Positions 1-10,176 of a stretch of DNA of 64,000 nt are shown piece after piece. Positions within the stretch are counted from its first letter, which is position 1. Every line of letters starts with the position of its first letter. The translations under genes and the position numbers were made by a program. The stretch comes from Vannielia sp. (lineage in GTDB: Bacteria > Pseudomonadota > Alphaproteobacteria > Rhodobacterales > Rhodobacteraceae). The notes under the pieces are model-generated. The model saw only the letters and a program-made list of their open reading frames with translations. It did not search any database and was not told the origin of the DNA. The stretch is taken from assembly GCF_029212645.1 (NCBI RefSeq), contig NZ_JARGND010000014.1, positions 1-64,000 on the forward strand, written 5' to 3'.

Positions 1-376
1 TCCTGGCGCAAGCTGCACCTCGGTCTCGATCTTGTCAGCGGCGAAGTCGTCTGCTTGAGCGCTTTGGCGAAGGAATTGAGATTGCGATCCCACCTCCCAA
101 AACCGCGATGCTGAGCCCGGACGCCGCCCGGAATCCGACGATCCGCGATCGGAAAACTACCGAAAATAAGGCGTACGGACGCATAGCTTGGCAGAAGACA
201 TCGGGCTACAATCAGCGCAGTTGAAGTGGAACTTTGATGGGTCGTTGGAAGGCCGTCATCGGGCCGAAGCTAAAAGCGCGCAGCTTTGAGAACCAGAAAA
301 CGGAGGCCAGGATTGGTGTCCGCGTGCTGAACCGGATGACCGAACTTGGTCGCCCCAGTTTCGAACGCACCGCCTG
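1..376 (+). pseudogene. Degenerate IS5-family transposase fragment, truncated by window start
   Basis: Frame 1 reads SWRKLHLGLDLVSGEVVC, then after a frame change IAIPPPKTA...IRDR...GRIAWQKTSGYNQRS*, then MGRWKAVIGPKLKARSFENQKTEARIGVRVLNRMTELGRPSFERTA*; IS5-type DDE motifs with frameshift, internal deletion and in-frame stop. Confidence 0.85.
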
Positions 377-618
377 AATTCCGTCTCGGGCAGGGCCTGT
401 TCCGAATTGGAGGCGATCCGTGCAGCACGACCCCACTACCCGCTGTTTGACAGCATCGAAGGCGAGATTTTGTTGGTGGTAGACCGGATTTATCGCCCGA
501 GCATGCGGGAGAAGCGCGATAGCATTGGGGTCACCACCATCCCCTGCCCGGACGAGCGCCTTGACGCTGAAACCAACCTTATGGACCCGCGTTTTCGCAC
601 CTGGCGCCAAGCGGATAC

Positions 619-652
619 GCACCATGCCACCCAGAATGGGGTGGCATGGTGC
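619..652. repeat. 14-bp perfect inverted repeat (hairpin) with 6-nt loop
   Basis: GCACCATGCCACCC-agaatg-GGGTGGCATGGTGC. Confidence 0.9.
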
Positions 653-723
653 TAAGTGGTATTCACGCTCATCTGGATGCCCTGACCGCCATAGCGGCCT
701 GAGCTTTCACGCGCTTGAGGGGC

Positions 724-1398
724 TTATTCTCCCAGTTTCTTGTCGAGGATCGCCTTGAACTCATCGTAGGACATGTTCGAGTACTTTTCGCCATCAATGA
801 TGAACGAGGGGGTTGAGCTGATGTCATCGGCCTTGGAGTTCGTCTGGAAGGTCGCGATCAGCGCCTGAGCCTTGTCAGCGTCTTTCAGGCAGGCGTCGAT
901 TTGGCCTTGGTCAAGCCCGGCGCGCAGGCCGAGGGTGCGCAGGTTCTTGTCAATCTCGGCGGGGGTGCCGGAGCCGATCCATTCCTGCTGCTCACTGTAG
1001 ATCATGTCGGTGATGCCAAAGTACCGGATCGGGCCTGCGCAGCGGGCAACCATGCCGGCCCAGAGGCCGAACTTGTCGAAATACACTTCGCGGTGGATGA
1101 ACTTCACCTTGCCGGTGTCGATGTAATCGGCCTTCAGACGGCCGAGCACCTGATCGTGAAAACTTGCGCAATGCGGGCAGGTGAAGGAGGCGTATTCGAT
1201 CACGGTGATCGGTGCATCCTGCTGGCCCATCGTCATATCTATCACCGACGAGGTATCAACCTCGGCGGCGGTCTGGGCGTTGGCGGTAAGGCTCAACCCA
1301 CTCGTGCTGCTGACCTGATTGCTTGTGCCAATGGCAAAGTAGGCGCCAAGCCCGAGGGCGACGGCAAAGATGGCGGATAGGGTGATCTTGTGGTTCAT
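724..1398 (-). CDS. DsbA-family thiol:disulfide oxidoreductase
   Basis: N-terminal signal/TM segment, FTCPHCASFH thioredoxin motif, C-terminal TPSFIIDG cis-Pro region. Confidence 0.9.
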   Translation of the reverse strand: MNHKITLSAIFAVALGLGAYFAIGTSNQVSSTSGLSLTANAQTAAEVDTSSVIDMTMGQQDAPITVIEYASFTCPHCASFHDQVLGRLKADYIDTGKVKFIHREVYFDKFGLWAGMVARCAGPIRYFGITDMIYSEQQEWIGSGTPAEIDKNLRTLGLRAGLDQGQIDACLKDADKAQALIATFQTNSKADDISSTPSFIIDGEKYSNMSYDEFKAILDKKLGE

Positions 1399-1440
1399 TG
1401 GTTTCCTCGTTTTGTCCTGCTCGATAGCACCGCCAGCGCT

Positions 1441-1968
1441 TTAGCTGCTCCGGTCGGCCTTTTCCATAACATGTGCGCCCAGACGATCGAGCGCCGCTTT
1501 CAGCCCCGGATCGGTGACCCCGCAAGACAGGGCCTCGGCGGCCTCAACGTGCTGTGGGGCGGGGCGGCGGCGCTTGGGTTTGGGGGCGTGGTTGAAATCT
1601 GCCTGCCCTTCGGCAAAGCCGGTGGGGGCGGTTTGGGTGAAGCGGATTTTCTGAATTGCCGCATAGCCGTAAACGGCGTTGATTCGGGCGCGCAGCTGGG
1701 GCTCCTGCATTTGTAGCATCGGTGCTTCGGCCCCTGTGGTGAGCACCGTCAGCGTCGCGCCAAAGGCACCGCGACCAAAGCTCACCTTCACCGGGCGGGT
1801 CTTGCCAGCCACCTCATCGCCCACGATTTCAGCCCAATGGGTCAACACGCGCGTCTCCGCAAAGCCGCGCGCCTCCCCGGCCTTGCGGATCTCGGAGGTG
1901 AGAAACTGCCCGGTTTGAGCGAAGCCGCGTTTGGTGCGCTTCGGTTTAGTGTAGGGCTGTTTCGCCAT
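1441..1968 (-). CDS. DUF721 / DciA-family protein
   Basis: Start placed at internal ATG (MAKQPYTKPKR); HWAEIVGDEVAGKTRPVKVSFGRG...LTVLTTGAEAPMLQMQEPQLRARINAVYGYAAIQKIRF typical of DUF721. Confidence 0.8.
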   Translation of the reverse strand: MAKQPYTKPKRTKRGFAQTGQFLTSEIRKAGEARGFAETRVLTHWAEIVGDEVAGKTRPVKVSFGRGAFGATLTVLTTGAEAPMLQMQEPQLRARINAVYGYAAIQKIRFTQTAPTGFAEGQADFNHAPKPKRRRPAPQHVEAAEALSCGVTDPGLKAALDRLGAHVMEKADRSS

Positions 1969-2055
1969 GGCCTCGCAATCTGATGGTCTGCGCCCTATCT
2001 TACCGTCCGGGTGGGCCGTGGGGCCAGCCAATTGCGCGAGGGGGTGCCATAAACA

Positions 2056-3111
2056 TTGCGTGACGGAGATTTGAGCGAGGCGCTTCTGGCGTGGTATGAC
2101 AAGCACGCACGCACGCTTCCGTGGCGTGTGCCGCCGGGTGCGGACGAGCGGGCCGATCCCTACCGCGTGTGGCTTTCGGAGGTGATGCTCCAGCAAACCA
2201 CGGTTGCGGCGGTGAAGGGTTATTTCATCACATTTACAAGCCTTTGGCCGAGGGTTGAGGCGCTTGCCGCCGCCCGTGATGAGGATGTGATGGCGCGTTG
2301 GGCGGGGCTTGGCTACTACGCCCGTGCCCGCAACTTGCTAAAGTGTGCAAGGGTTGTGGCGGATGAATTCGGCGGGGTATTCCCGGACAGCGCCGAGGCC
2401 TTGCAAAAGCTGCCGGGCATCGGCCCTTACACGGCGGCGGCGGTGGCGGCGATTGCCTTTGATCGCCCCGAGGTGGTTGTGGATGGCAATGTGGAGCGGG
2501 TGATGGCGCGGCTGCACGGGGTGCAAACCCCGCTGCCCGCAGCCAAGCCCGAGCTTGTGGCCTTGGCTGCGAAACACACGCCAAACACCCGCCCCGGCGA
2601 TTACGCTCAAGCGGTGATGGACCTTGGCGCAACCCTGTGCACCCCGCGCAGCCCGGCTTGCGGTATTTGCCCGTGGCGCGCGCCTTGCGTGGCAAGTGCC
2701 GAGGGGATTGCCGCCGAGCTTCCGCGCAAAATCCCCAAGAAACCAAAGCCAATCCGCCATGGCACCGCCTATGTGATCCGCCGCGATGATGGCGCTTTCC
2801 TGCTGGAGCGGCGGCCTGACAAGGGCCTGCTGGGCGGGATGCTGGGCTGGCCCGGCGGGCACTGGGCCGAGCAGGCCCCCAGTGCCGCTCCACCCGTGAC
2901 CGCCGCGCTGGAGGAGGTGGGCGAAGTGCGCCACACCTTCACCCATTTTCACCTGATCCTGAGCATTCAGGCCGGAGAAGCCACGGCAATCACCGAGGCC
3001 CCGGATGGGCTGGACTGGTTGCGCCTGTCCCCCGCCGCATTGCCAACGGTGATGCGCAAGGCCTATGACCTTGCGGCCACATCCCCCGCCCTTGGCGCAG
3101 CCAAAGATTGA
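2056..3111 (+). CDS. mutY: A/G-specific adenine glycosylase MutY
   Basis: LPWR, VMLQQTTV, LPGIGPYTAAAVAAIAF HhH, 4Fe-4S cysteines CTPRSPACGICPWRAPC, C-terminal NUDIX-like domain; TTG start in the ORF track. Confidence 0.95.
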   Translation: MRDGDLSEALLAWYDKHARTLPWRVPPGADERADPYRVWLSEVMLQQTTVAAVKGYFITFTSLWPRVEALAAARDEDVMARWAGLGYYARARNLLKCARVVADEFGGVFPDSAEALQKLPGIGPYTAAAVAAIAFDRPEVVVDGNVERVMARLHGVQTPLPAAKPELVALAAKHTPNTRPGDYAQAVMDLGATLCTPRSPACGICPWRAPCVASAEGIAAELPRKIPKKPKPIRHGTAYVIRRDDGAFLLERRPDKGLLGGMLGWPGGHWAEQAPSAAPPVTAALEEVGEVRHTFTHFHLILSIQAGEATAITEAPDGLDWLRLSPAALPTVMRKAYDLAATSPALGAAKD

Positions 3112-3156
3112 CGGCGCGCACCATGAGCCTATGGTCCGGCTCCGAGGGGCGCGCGC

Positions 3157-4311
3157 ATGACGAACCGGAGAGCCATGATGGTCCCGTCTTCCACAGTTGA
3201 GTCCTTTCGCAGCGCGGCCCCCTTTGGCCTGTCGCTGTTGACCCTGCCGCTTGCGCTGGCCTCTGCCGCATGGGGCGGGCTTTGGGTGATTTCGCTGCCG
3301 CTTTTCGCGTGGATGCTCTTCACCCTGCTCGATGCCGCGCTGGGCCTGAACGAGGAAAACGCCGACCTGACCACCACCGAGGCGCAGCTTTTCTGGTATC
3401 GCCTCATCACGATGATCTGGGCACCCATTCAGGTGCTGCTGATCCTTGGGATGCTGGCCTATGTGCCGCAGGCGGCGCATCTCAACGTGCTGGAAAAGAT
3501 CATGATCTTCTTCGGCCTCGGGGTGATCACCGGCACCATCGGGATTGTTTACGCGCATGAGCTGGTTCACCAGCGCAACCGGGTGGAGCGCTGGCTGGGG
3601 GATATCCTGCTGGCCTCGGTGCTTTACTCGCATTTCCGTTCCGAGCATTTGCTGGTGCATCATCGCTACATTGGCACCCCGCGCGATGCGGTGACGGCAC
3701 GCTATAACGAGCATTTCTGGGCCTTCCTGATCCGGGTTATGCGCGAAGAGCCGGTTTCGGCGTTCAAGGCGGAGCGGGATATGTTGGCGCGGCGTGGCCT
3801 GCCGTGGTGGCACCGCAGCAACCCGCATTGGCGCTACTGGTGCCTGCAAGCCGCCTTCCTCATCGCGGCGGTGGTGCTGGGCGGCTGGGCCGGGCTGTTT
3901 TTGTTTTTGTATCAAGCCTTTGTGGCGGTTTGGCAGCTTGAGTTGACCAACTATATCGAGCACTACGGGCTAACCCGAAAGCACCTTGGCGAGGGCAAAT
4001 ATGAGCATGTTTTGCCGCGCCATAGCTGGAACGCTTCGCAGACCGCATCGAACTGGCTGCTGATCAACCTTCAGCGCCACTCTGATCATCATTACAAGCC
4101 TGACAGGCGCTTTCCACTGCTGCAAACCTACGACGAGGATGAAGCGCCGCAACTGCCCTATGGCTACCCGCTGATGGGGATTTTTGCGATGATCCCGCCG
4201 GTCTGGCTGCGCCGGATGAACCCGCGTGTGCGCGAATGGCGGCGCAAGTATTACCCCGAGATCGAGGATTGGACCCCCTACAAGGAAGCGACCAACCCCT
4301 TGCCGCGCTGA
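3157..4311 (+). CDS. alkB: AlkB-like membrane fatty acid desaturase/alkane 1-monooxygenase
   Basis: Histidine boxes HELVHQ, HLLVHHR, LQRHSDHH plus NYIEHYGL; multiple TM segments. Confidence 0.88.
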   Translation: MTNRRAMMVPSSTVESFRSAAPFGLSLLTLPLALASAAWGGLWVISLPLFAWMLFTLLDAALGLNEENADLTTTEAQLFWYRLITMIWAPIQVLLILGMLAYVPQAAHLNVLEKIMIFFGLGVITGTIGIVYAHELVHQRNRVERWLGDILLASVLYSHFRSEHLLVHHRYIGTPRDAVTARYNEHFWAFLIRVMREEPVSAFKAERDMLARRGLPWWHRSNPHWRYWCLQAAFLIAAVVLGGWAGLFLFLYQAFVAVWQLELTNYIEHYGLTRKHLGEGKYEHVLPRHSWNASQTASNWLLINLQRHSDHHYKPDRRFPLLQTYDEDEAPQLPYGYPLMGIFAMIPPVWLRRMNPRVREWRRKYYPEIEDWTPYKEATNPLPR

Positions 4312-4350
4312 TGGTGGGTTTCACCCACCACCCGGCTATCACGAACCGGC

Positions 4351-5055
4351 TCAGACCATGCGGATCACGTTCTTGTCGATGGAGAGCATGTAGCCCTTGC
4401 GGGCGATGTTCTTCACCAGCAATTCGCTCACCATCTGGTTGCCAAGGCTGTCTCTCAGCCGCTTGATCCGTGTCGCGCCTGCGGCTTCATCACAATCGGC
4501 CTCGGGCTTGCCCTGAATGACGCCCTCGATGGCGGCCCCGGTGAGCACATCTTCATCCATCCGGGCCTCGGCCAGCACGGCCAGTGTTTCAATCGCGGCT
4601 TCGGTGAGCTTGAATTCCATGTTGTTCAGCAGCACCACCCGCTCCTCGCGCGAGATCACCAGCGATGACACCTGAATGCCCTGCCGCTCAATCTCGCCCA
4701 TCCGGCGATTGAGCGCGATGATGGTGACGAGAAACACCAGCGAAGCGATCAGCAGTGCCGTGGCAAAGATTAGCAGCACAAAGATGACTATTCGGTAACT
4801 GACCAGCACATCCCCGAACGCCGTGCCCGATTGTGCGAGGATCTCCAGCAGCGTCACGGCCTCGCCGGACACAAGCGCATCGTTTTCTGTGAATATCTGC
4901 TCAACCCGCGCGTTGAAGGCGTTGCCGTCCGGCAGGGTGAGGAACAAAAAGACCGCAGCCACAGCGAGGATCGCCACGATCCCGCCGATGCCATAGGTCA
5001 CCACACGGCCGCCGGAGCGGCGGATGTCAGTAGCGGAGGTAGTTTGATCCGGCAT
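4351..5055 (-). CDS. Membrane protein with two N-terminal TM helices and C-terminal OmpR-type winged helix-like domain
   Basis: TM1 VVTYGIGGIVAILAVAAVFLFLTL, TM2 YRIVIFVLLIFATALLIASLVFLVTIIAL, C-terminal MEFKLTEAAIETLAVLAEA...IKRLRDSLGNQMVSELLVKNIARKGYMLSI. Confidence 0.7.
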   Translation of the reverse strand: MPDQTTSATDIRRSGGRVVTYGIGGIVAILAVAAVFLFLTLPDGNAFNARVEQIFTENDALVSGEAVTLLEILAQSGTAFGDVLVSYRIVIFVLLIFATALLIASLVFLVTIIALNRRMGEIERQGIQVSSLVISREERVVLLNNMEFKLTEAAIETLAVLAEARMDEDVLTGAAIEGVIQGKPEADCDEAAGATRIKRLRDSLGNQMVSELLVKNIARKGYMLSIDKNVIRMV

Positions 5056-5332
5056 TCTTCTCCTGCGCCTTGCTTGGCTCCCCGTCAAAGAGCGAGATCA
5101 CATTAAGCAGCACCCAGCCGCCACGGGAAAGGCGGGCAGAGACCTGCGCCTGTGCCTCGCCGCGTGGGGGGCAGGTGGCGCCAAGCTGCATCACACCGTA
5201 GTGGAGCTGAAGCGGATTGTCCTGCTTGGCCTTGTATTCAGCATAGCAAGTCGCCGCAGCCGGGCTGGCCAGAAGCGCCAGCGCGGTGAGGGCAGCGCTG
5301 AGGGAGATGAGGTGTTTCATGCTGTATTTCAT
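5027..5332 (-). CDS. Small secreted hypothetical protein
   Basis: Signal peptide MKYSMKHLISLSAALTALALLASPAAATCYAEY; short overlap with the adjacent ORF. Confidence 0.6.
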   Translation of the reverse strand: MKYSMKHLISLSAALTALALLASPAAATCYAEYKAKQDNPLQLHYGVMQLGATCPPRGEAQAQVSARLSRGGWVLLNVISLFDGEPSKAQEKNAGSNYLRY

Positions 5333-5487
5333 GAGGTTTGCGTCGCTGATATTCAATAGCAATCGCACCCTGGGCGGGCGCTATCCCATATCTGCCTGCC
5401 GTTATTGAGCGACAGGGCGACCTGCCGCCATCCTGCTCTCATCCCGCCCCGTTTGTGGGGATCGAACAGCACATGAGAGGACAGGAC

Positions 5488-5976
5488 ATGATCAGGAAAT
5501 TCACTGCGACCATTGCCGCTGGTGCCATTGCGCTCACCGGTTTTGCCGCCACCCCGGCGCAAGCGCTTGATGAGGGCGAAACGCTGCGGCTGCTCCTGGG
5601 GGTTGGGGCGCTTGCCGCGATCGCCAGTGCTGCGCACAACAAGAACAAGGATAAGGATCGCAACACGGGCCGCGTGAAGATAAATGCGTGGCCAAACGAC
5701 CCGCATGATAACGGTTATGTGCAGGTGAAACCCTATCAGCAGCAGGGCGTCAAAACCCGCAGGCGCGCCACCCTTCCGGCCAAATGCGAGACGGTGGTTC
5801 CCACACGGCGCGGCGACCAGCGCTTCTTTGGTGAGCCTTGCCTCAAGCGCTCGGGTTTCCATGCCAAGCTGCCGCAGAAATGCGCCAAAACGCTCGATTT
5901 TGGCCGTCGCGAGGTGAAGGCCTATGGCAAGACGTGCCTTCAGAAAAAAGGTTACCGAGTGGGCTACCACCGCTAA
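5488..5976 (+). CDS. Secreted basic hypothetical protein
   Basis: Signal peptide MIRKFTATIAAGAIALTGFAATPAQA; cysteine-containing repeats CETVVPTRRGDQRFFGEPCLKRSG; followed by a terminator. Confidence 0.75.
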   Translation: MIRKFTATIAAGAIALTGFAATPAQALDEGETLRLLLGVGALAAIASAAHNKNKDKDRNTGRVKINAWPNDPHDNGYVQVKPYQQQGVKTRRRATLPAKCETVVPTRRGDQRFFGEPCLKRSGFHAKLPQKCAKTLDFGRREVKAYGKTCLQKKGYRVGYHR

Positions 5977-6067
5977 CGCCAGACACAGGTGAGGCGCGTC
6001 CCGCTTGGCGTGGGGCGCACCTGTCAGCAGGGCGTGGCCGTTATCCCCATGGGGCCACGTTGAACTT

Positions 6068-6102
6068 GGGGCGAAAGGTGCAGGCTTTTCGCCCCCTTTT
6101 TT
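6068..6102 (+). terminator. Rho-independent terminator
   Basis: GGGGCGAAA-ggtgcaggct-TTTCGCCCC followed by CTTTTTTC. Confidence 0.85.
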
Positions 6103-6138
6103 CGTTGCGGTTTGCGGCGGGGCGGGGGAGAGAGGGGT

Positions 6139-6772
6139 ATGAAAACTATGCCTGATTTCTCCTATGAGAGCACCGCCCTTGCTCAGGGCTTCACCCGGAT
6201 TGCCGGGGTGGATGAGGTGGGCCGCGGGCCGCTGGCCGGGCCGGTAACAGCGGCGGCGGTGATGCTGGATAAAACGCATATTCCAGAGGGGCTTAACGAT
6301 TCCAAAAAGCTCACCGAGAAGCGGCGGGTAGCTCTGGACGCGCAGATCAGGGCCACGGCGCAGGTGTGCATTGTGCATGTGAGCGTTGAGGAGATTGACG
6401 AGATCAACATCCTGCAAGCCTCGATGCAGGCGATGCTGCGGGCTGTGGCGGGGTTGAGGGAAGCGCCGGATCACCTGCTGATTGATGGCAACCGCCTGCC
6501 GCAACCGATGCCCTGTTCCGGGCAAGCGGTGGTCAAAGGCGATGGCAAATCACTGTCGATTGCGGCGGCGTCTATCGTGGCCAAGGTGGCGCGTGACAGG
6601 CTCATGGTGGATTTAGCGCAACAGCACCCCGGCTACGGCTGGGAGAGCAACGCCGGCTACGGCACAAGTGTGCACTTAAAGGCACTACAGGATTTGGGTG
6701 TGACACAACATCATCGGCGTACCTTTGCACCGATACGCAACATCTTGTTGCAACAAAAATCTTCAAACCCCT

Positions 6773-6774
<2 letters not shown>
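6139..6774 (+). CDS. rnhB: Ribonuclease HII
   Basis: IAGVDEVGRGPLAGPVTAAAVML, DSKKLTEKRR, SIVAKVARDRLM; start at MKTMPDFS. Confidence 0.95.
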
Positions 6775-7973
<1,199 letters not shown>

Positions 7974-8031
7974 ACACCATAATTTCAATGAGTTACCGCC
8001 GGTGCCTGTGGCCTGACCATGGCACGACCTA

Positions 8032-8068
8032 GGCCCCGCTTGCCCTTGTGGCAGCGGGGCCCTTTTTT
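8032..8068 (+). terminator. Rho-independent terminator downstream of ccrM
   Basis: GGCCCCGCT-tgcccttgtggc-AGCGGGGCC followed by CTTTTTTG. Confidence 0.9.
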
Positions 8069-8116
8069 GTGCGTGCGGTGGGGCAGGAAAGCGCCGTTAA
8101 CCGCAAAAAGCGAAGG

Positions 8117-8155
8117 GCCACAACCGATGCACAAGTGATGCACAACCCATGCGCA
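8117..8155 (+). repeat. 39-bp intergenic motif, copy A
   Basis: GCCACAACCGATGCACAAGTGATGCACAACCCATGCGCA; 37/39 match to reverse complement of 58759-58797. Confidence 0.9.
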
Positions 8156-8265
8156 GGGTTTTTCGAACGAGCGGTTGAAAGCAATGCAGCGTGCGGCGGG
8201 GTAACGGGTGGTTTGCCGGATTGGCGGCCATTGTTCTGCCCGCGCTCATCCCCTAGGGTTCTGCC

Positions 8266-8643
8266 ATGGCAGGTGTGCTTCATAAAGCCTCGGCGCTTCT
8301 CATGGTGTCGCTGGTTGCCCTGATCGTTTGGGGCGGCACGGCGCATGCGATGGTGATGGGCTGTTCCGGCCCCCATTGCGCCAGCCTGATGAGCGGGCCC
8401 GGTGCCAAGGATCATACTGCGGATCACACCGCCCATAGCGGCCTGCAAACCGCCCCGGAGGGCAAGGCACCGCCTGCCGACGAGGCGGCGGCCTGTGATC
8501 AGGCGCTGTGCCATGCGGTGGCGCTGGTGCCTGCGCAGGCACCTTTCAGCCCGGCCCCCGTTGCCCAAAGCGTGGCGTGGCAGGTTGTGAACATGCTCAA
8601 ACGCCCGCCGCATGGCCCGCCCGAGAGGCCCCCGAACCTGTAA
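8266..8643 (+). CDS. Small exported hypothetical protein
   Basis: N-terminal hydrophobic signal MAGVLHKASALLMVSLVALIVWGGTAHA; His/Cys-containing mature part. Confidence 0.6.
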   Translation: MAGVLHKASALLMVSLVALIVWGGTAHAMVMGCSGPHCASLMSGPGAKDHTADHTAHSGLQTAPEGKAPPADEAAACDQALCHAVALVPAQAPFSPAPVAQSVAWQVVNMLKRPPHGPPERPPNL

Positions 8644-8744
8644 AGCCGCACCTCACGCGCGCGCGCCCATAGGCGGGCTGGCGCGATGACCGGGCGCGGG
8701 ATGCTCCGCGCCTGCAACGCTTTATAGATACCGGGAAAAACCCA

Positions 8745-9170
8745 ATGAAACGACCCATCATCCTGATCGGCCTTGGCGCCGTTGCAGCCGTGGCTGCCCT
8801 TTCATTTTATCAACGCGGCGCCCTGCCCGCCGCCGGAAAAGAGGCCGCTGGCAGCGCAATCGTGGCGATAGAGGTGCCGCCACTGGAGGGCGATGCGCTG
8901 ATTGGAAAGCGCGCCTTTGAGAACGCCTGTGCCTCTTGCCATGGGAAGAACGCCGTGGGCCAGAACGGCGTGGCACCGCCGCTGGTGCACAAGATTTACG
9001 AACCGGGGCATCATGGTGATGCGTCCTTTCAGGCGGCGGTTGCATATGGGGTGAGGAGCCACCATTGGCGGTTTGGCGATATGCCCCCGGTAGACGGGCT
9101 GACCGAGGGGGATGTGGCGATGATCGTGGCCTATATCCGCACATTGCAGCGGGCAAATGGCATTGAATAG
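8745..9170 (+). CDS. c-type cytochrome, membrane anchored
   Basis: N-terminal anchor, CASCH heme-binding motif, GDMPPVDGLTEGDVAMIVAYIRTLQ. Confidence 0.9.
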   Translation: MKRPIILIGLGAVAAVAALSFYQRGALPAAGKEAAGSAIVAIEVPPLEGDALIGKRAFENACASCHGKNAVGQNGVAPPLVHKIYEPGHHGDASFQAAVAYGVRSHHWRFGDMPPVDGLTEGDVAMIVAYIRTLQRANGIE

Positions 9171-9194
9171 GCCGGTTTGGTGCGGCGCGCGCGG

Positions 9195-10175
9195 CTAGCT
9201 CACGCCGATCCGCGCCAGCGCGGTATCAAGCGCAGTCCAATCGGCGACCTCAAGGCGCACTGGCAGGGTGAGCACCTTCTGGCGAAACTCTGGCGGCAGG
9301 CGGACCGAGTCCTTTTCGGTGGTGACGAGCTGTGCGCCGAGGGTTTTGGCCTCTAGCTCAAGGCGGGCCATGAGGGCGGCGGTGAGGGGCTGGTGATCAT
9401 CCAGTGCCTCACCGCGGATCACATTGGCCCCGAGGCCGCGCAGGGTGGCGAAGAACTTTTCGGGGTGGCCAATGCCGGCAAAGGCGAGGGTGGCGAGGCC
9501 TTCCCAATCCATCCCGGTTTGCAACGGGGCGAGGTGGCCGGTGAGGTGGGGCACGGTGATATGGCTGCCCCAATCGGCCTGGAACCGCTCCTGCGCGGCA
9601 GCGGGGCCGATGGAGAGCAGCAGATCGGCGCGCGCCATACCCGCCGCCACAGGCTCGCGCAGGGGGCCAGCGGGGATGCAGCGGCCATTGCCAAAGCCGC
9701 GATGCGCATCGACCACCACCACCGAGAGGGATTTGACGACCGAAGGGTTTTGAAAGCCGTCGTCGAGCAGGATCACCTGCGCCCCGGCGGCTTCGGCGGC
9801 CTTTACCCCGGCGGCGCGGTCTTTGGCGATCCAGGTGGGGGCGAAGGCGGCGGTGAGCAGCGGCTCGTCACCCACCTCGGCGGCGCTGTGGCTGCGCTCA
9901 TTCACCTGCACCGGCCCGTCAAGGCTGCCGCCGTGGCCACGAGACACCACATGCGCCCCGGTAATCCGCTGGGCGAGCGCGATGGTGGTGGGGGTTTTGC
10001 CGGTGCCGCCCGCGTTGATGTTGCCGATGCAGATCACCGGGACAGAGGCGGTATAGCCCGGCTGGCCGAGGCGGCGGGCGGTGGCCTTGGCATAGAGCGC
10101 CCCGAGCGGGGCGAGCAAGCGGGCTTGCAGGGCCGGGGCCTTGGGCGGGGTGAACCAGTAGAGCGGTGCGCGCAT
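9195..10175 (-). CDS. lpxK: Tetraacyldisaccharide 4'-kinase
   Basis: [14 protein letters not shown] start; [26 protein letters not shown]-loop; [13 protein letters not shown] track start is an upstream overextension. Confidence 0.93.
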   Translation of the reverse strand: MRAPLYWFTPPKAPALQARLLAPLGALYAKATARRLGQPGYTASVPVICIGNINAGGTGKTPTTIALAQRITGAHVVSRGHGGSLDGPVQVNERSHSAAEVGDEPLLTAAFAPTWIAKDRAAGVKAAEAAGAQVILLDDGFQNPSVVKSLSVVVVDAHRGFGNGRCIPAGPLREPVAAGMARADLLLSIGPAAAQERFQADWGSHITVPHLTGHLAPLQTGMDWEGLATLAFAGIGHPEKFFATLRGLGANVIRGEALDDHQPLTAALMARLELEAKTLGAQLVTTEKDSVRLPPEFRQKVLTLPVRLEVADWTALDTALARIGVS

Positions 10176-10176
10176 T

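Noticed and set aside
212-625. 137-aa minus-strand ORF as a real gene
   Set aside because: Overlaps the IS5 relic, starts inside the 14-bp hairpin, and shows no family I can name; coding status left open.
2338-3963. 541-aa minus-strand ORF opposite mutY and the AlkB-like gene
   Set aside because: Shadow ORF crossing two convincing genes; composition (His/Arg/Gln/Gly rich) is typical of antisense translation.
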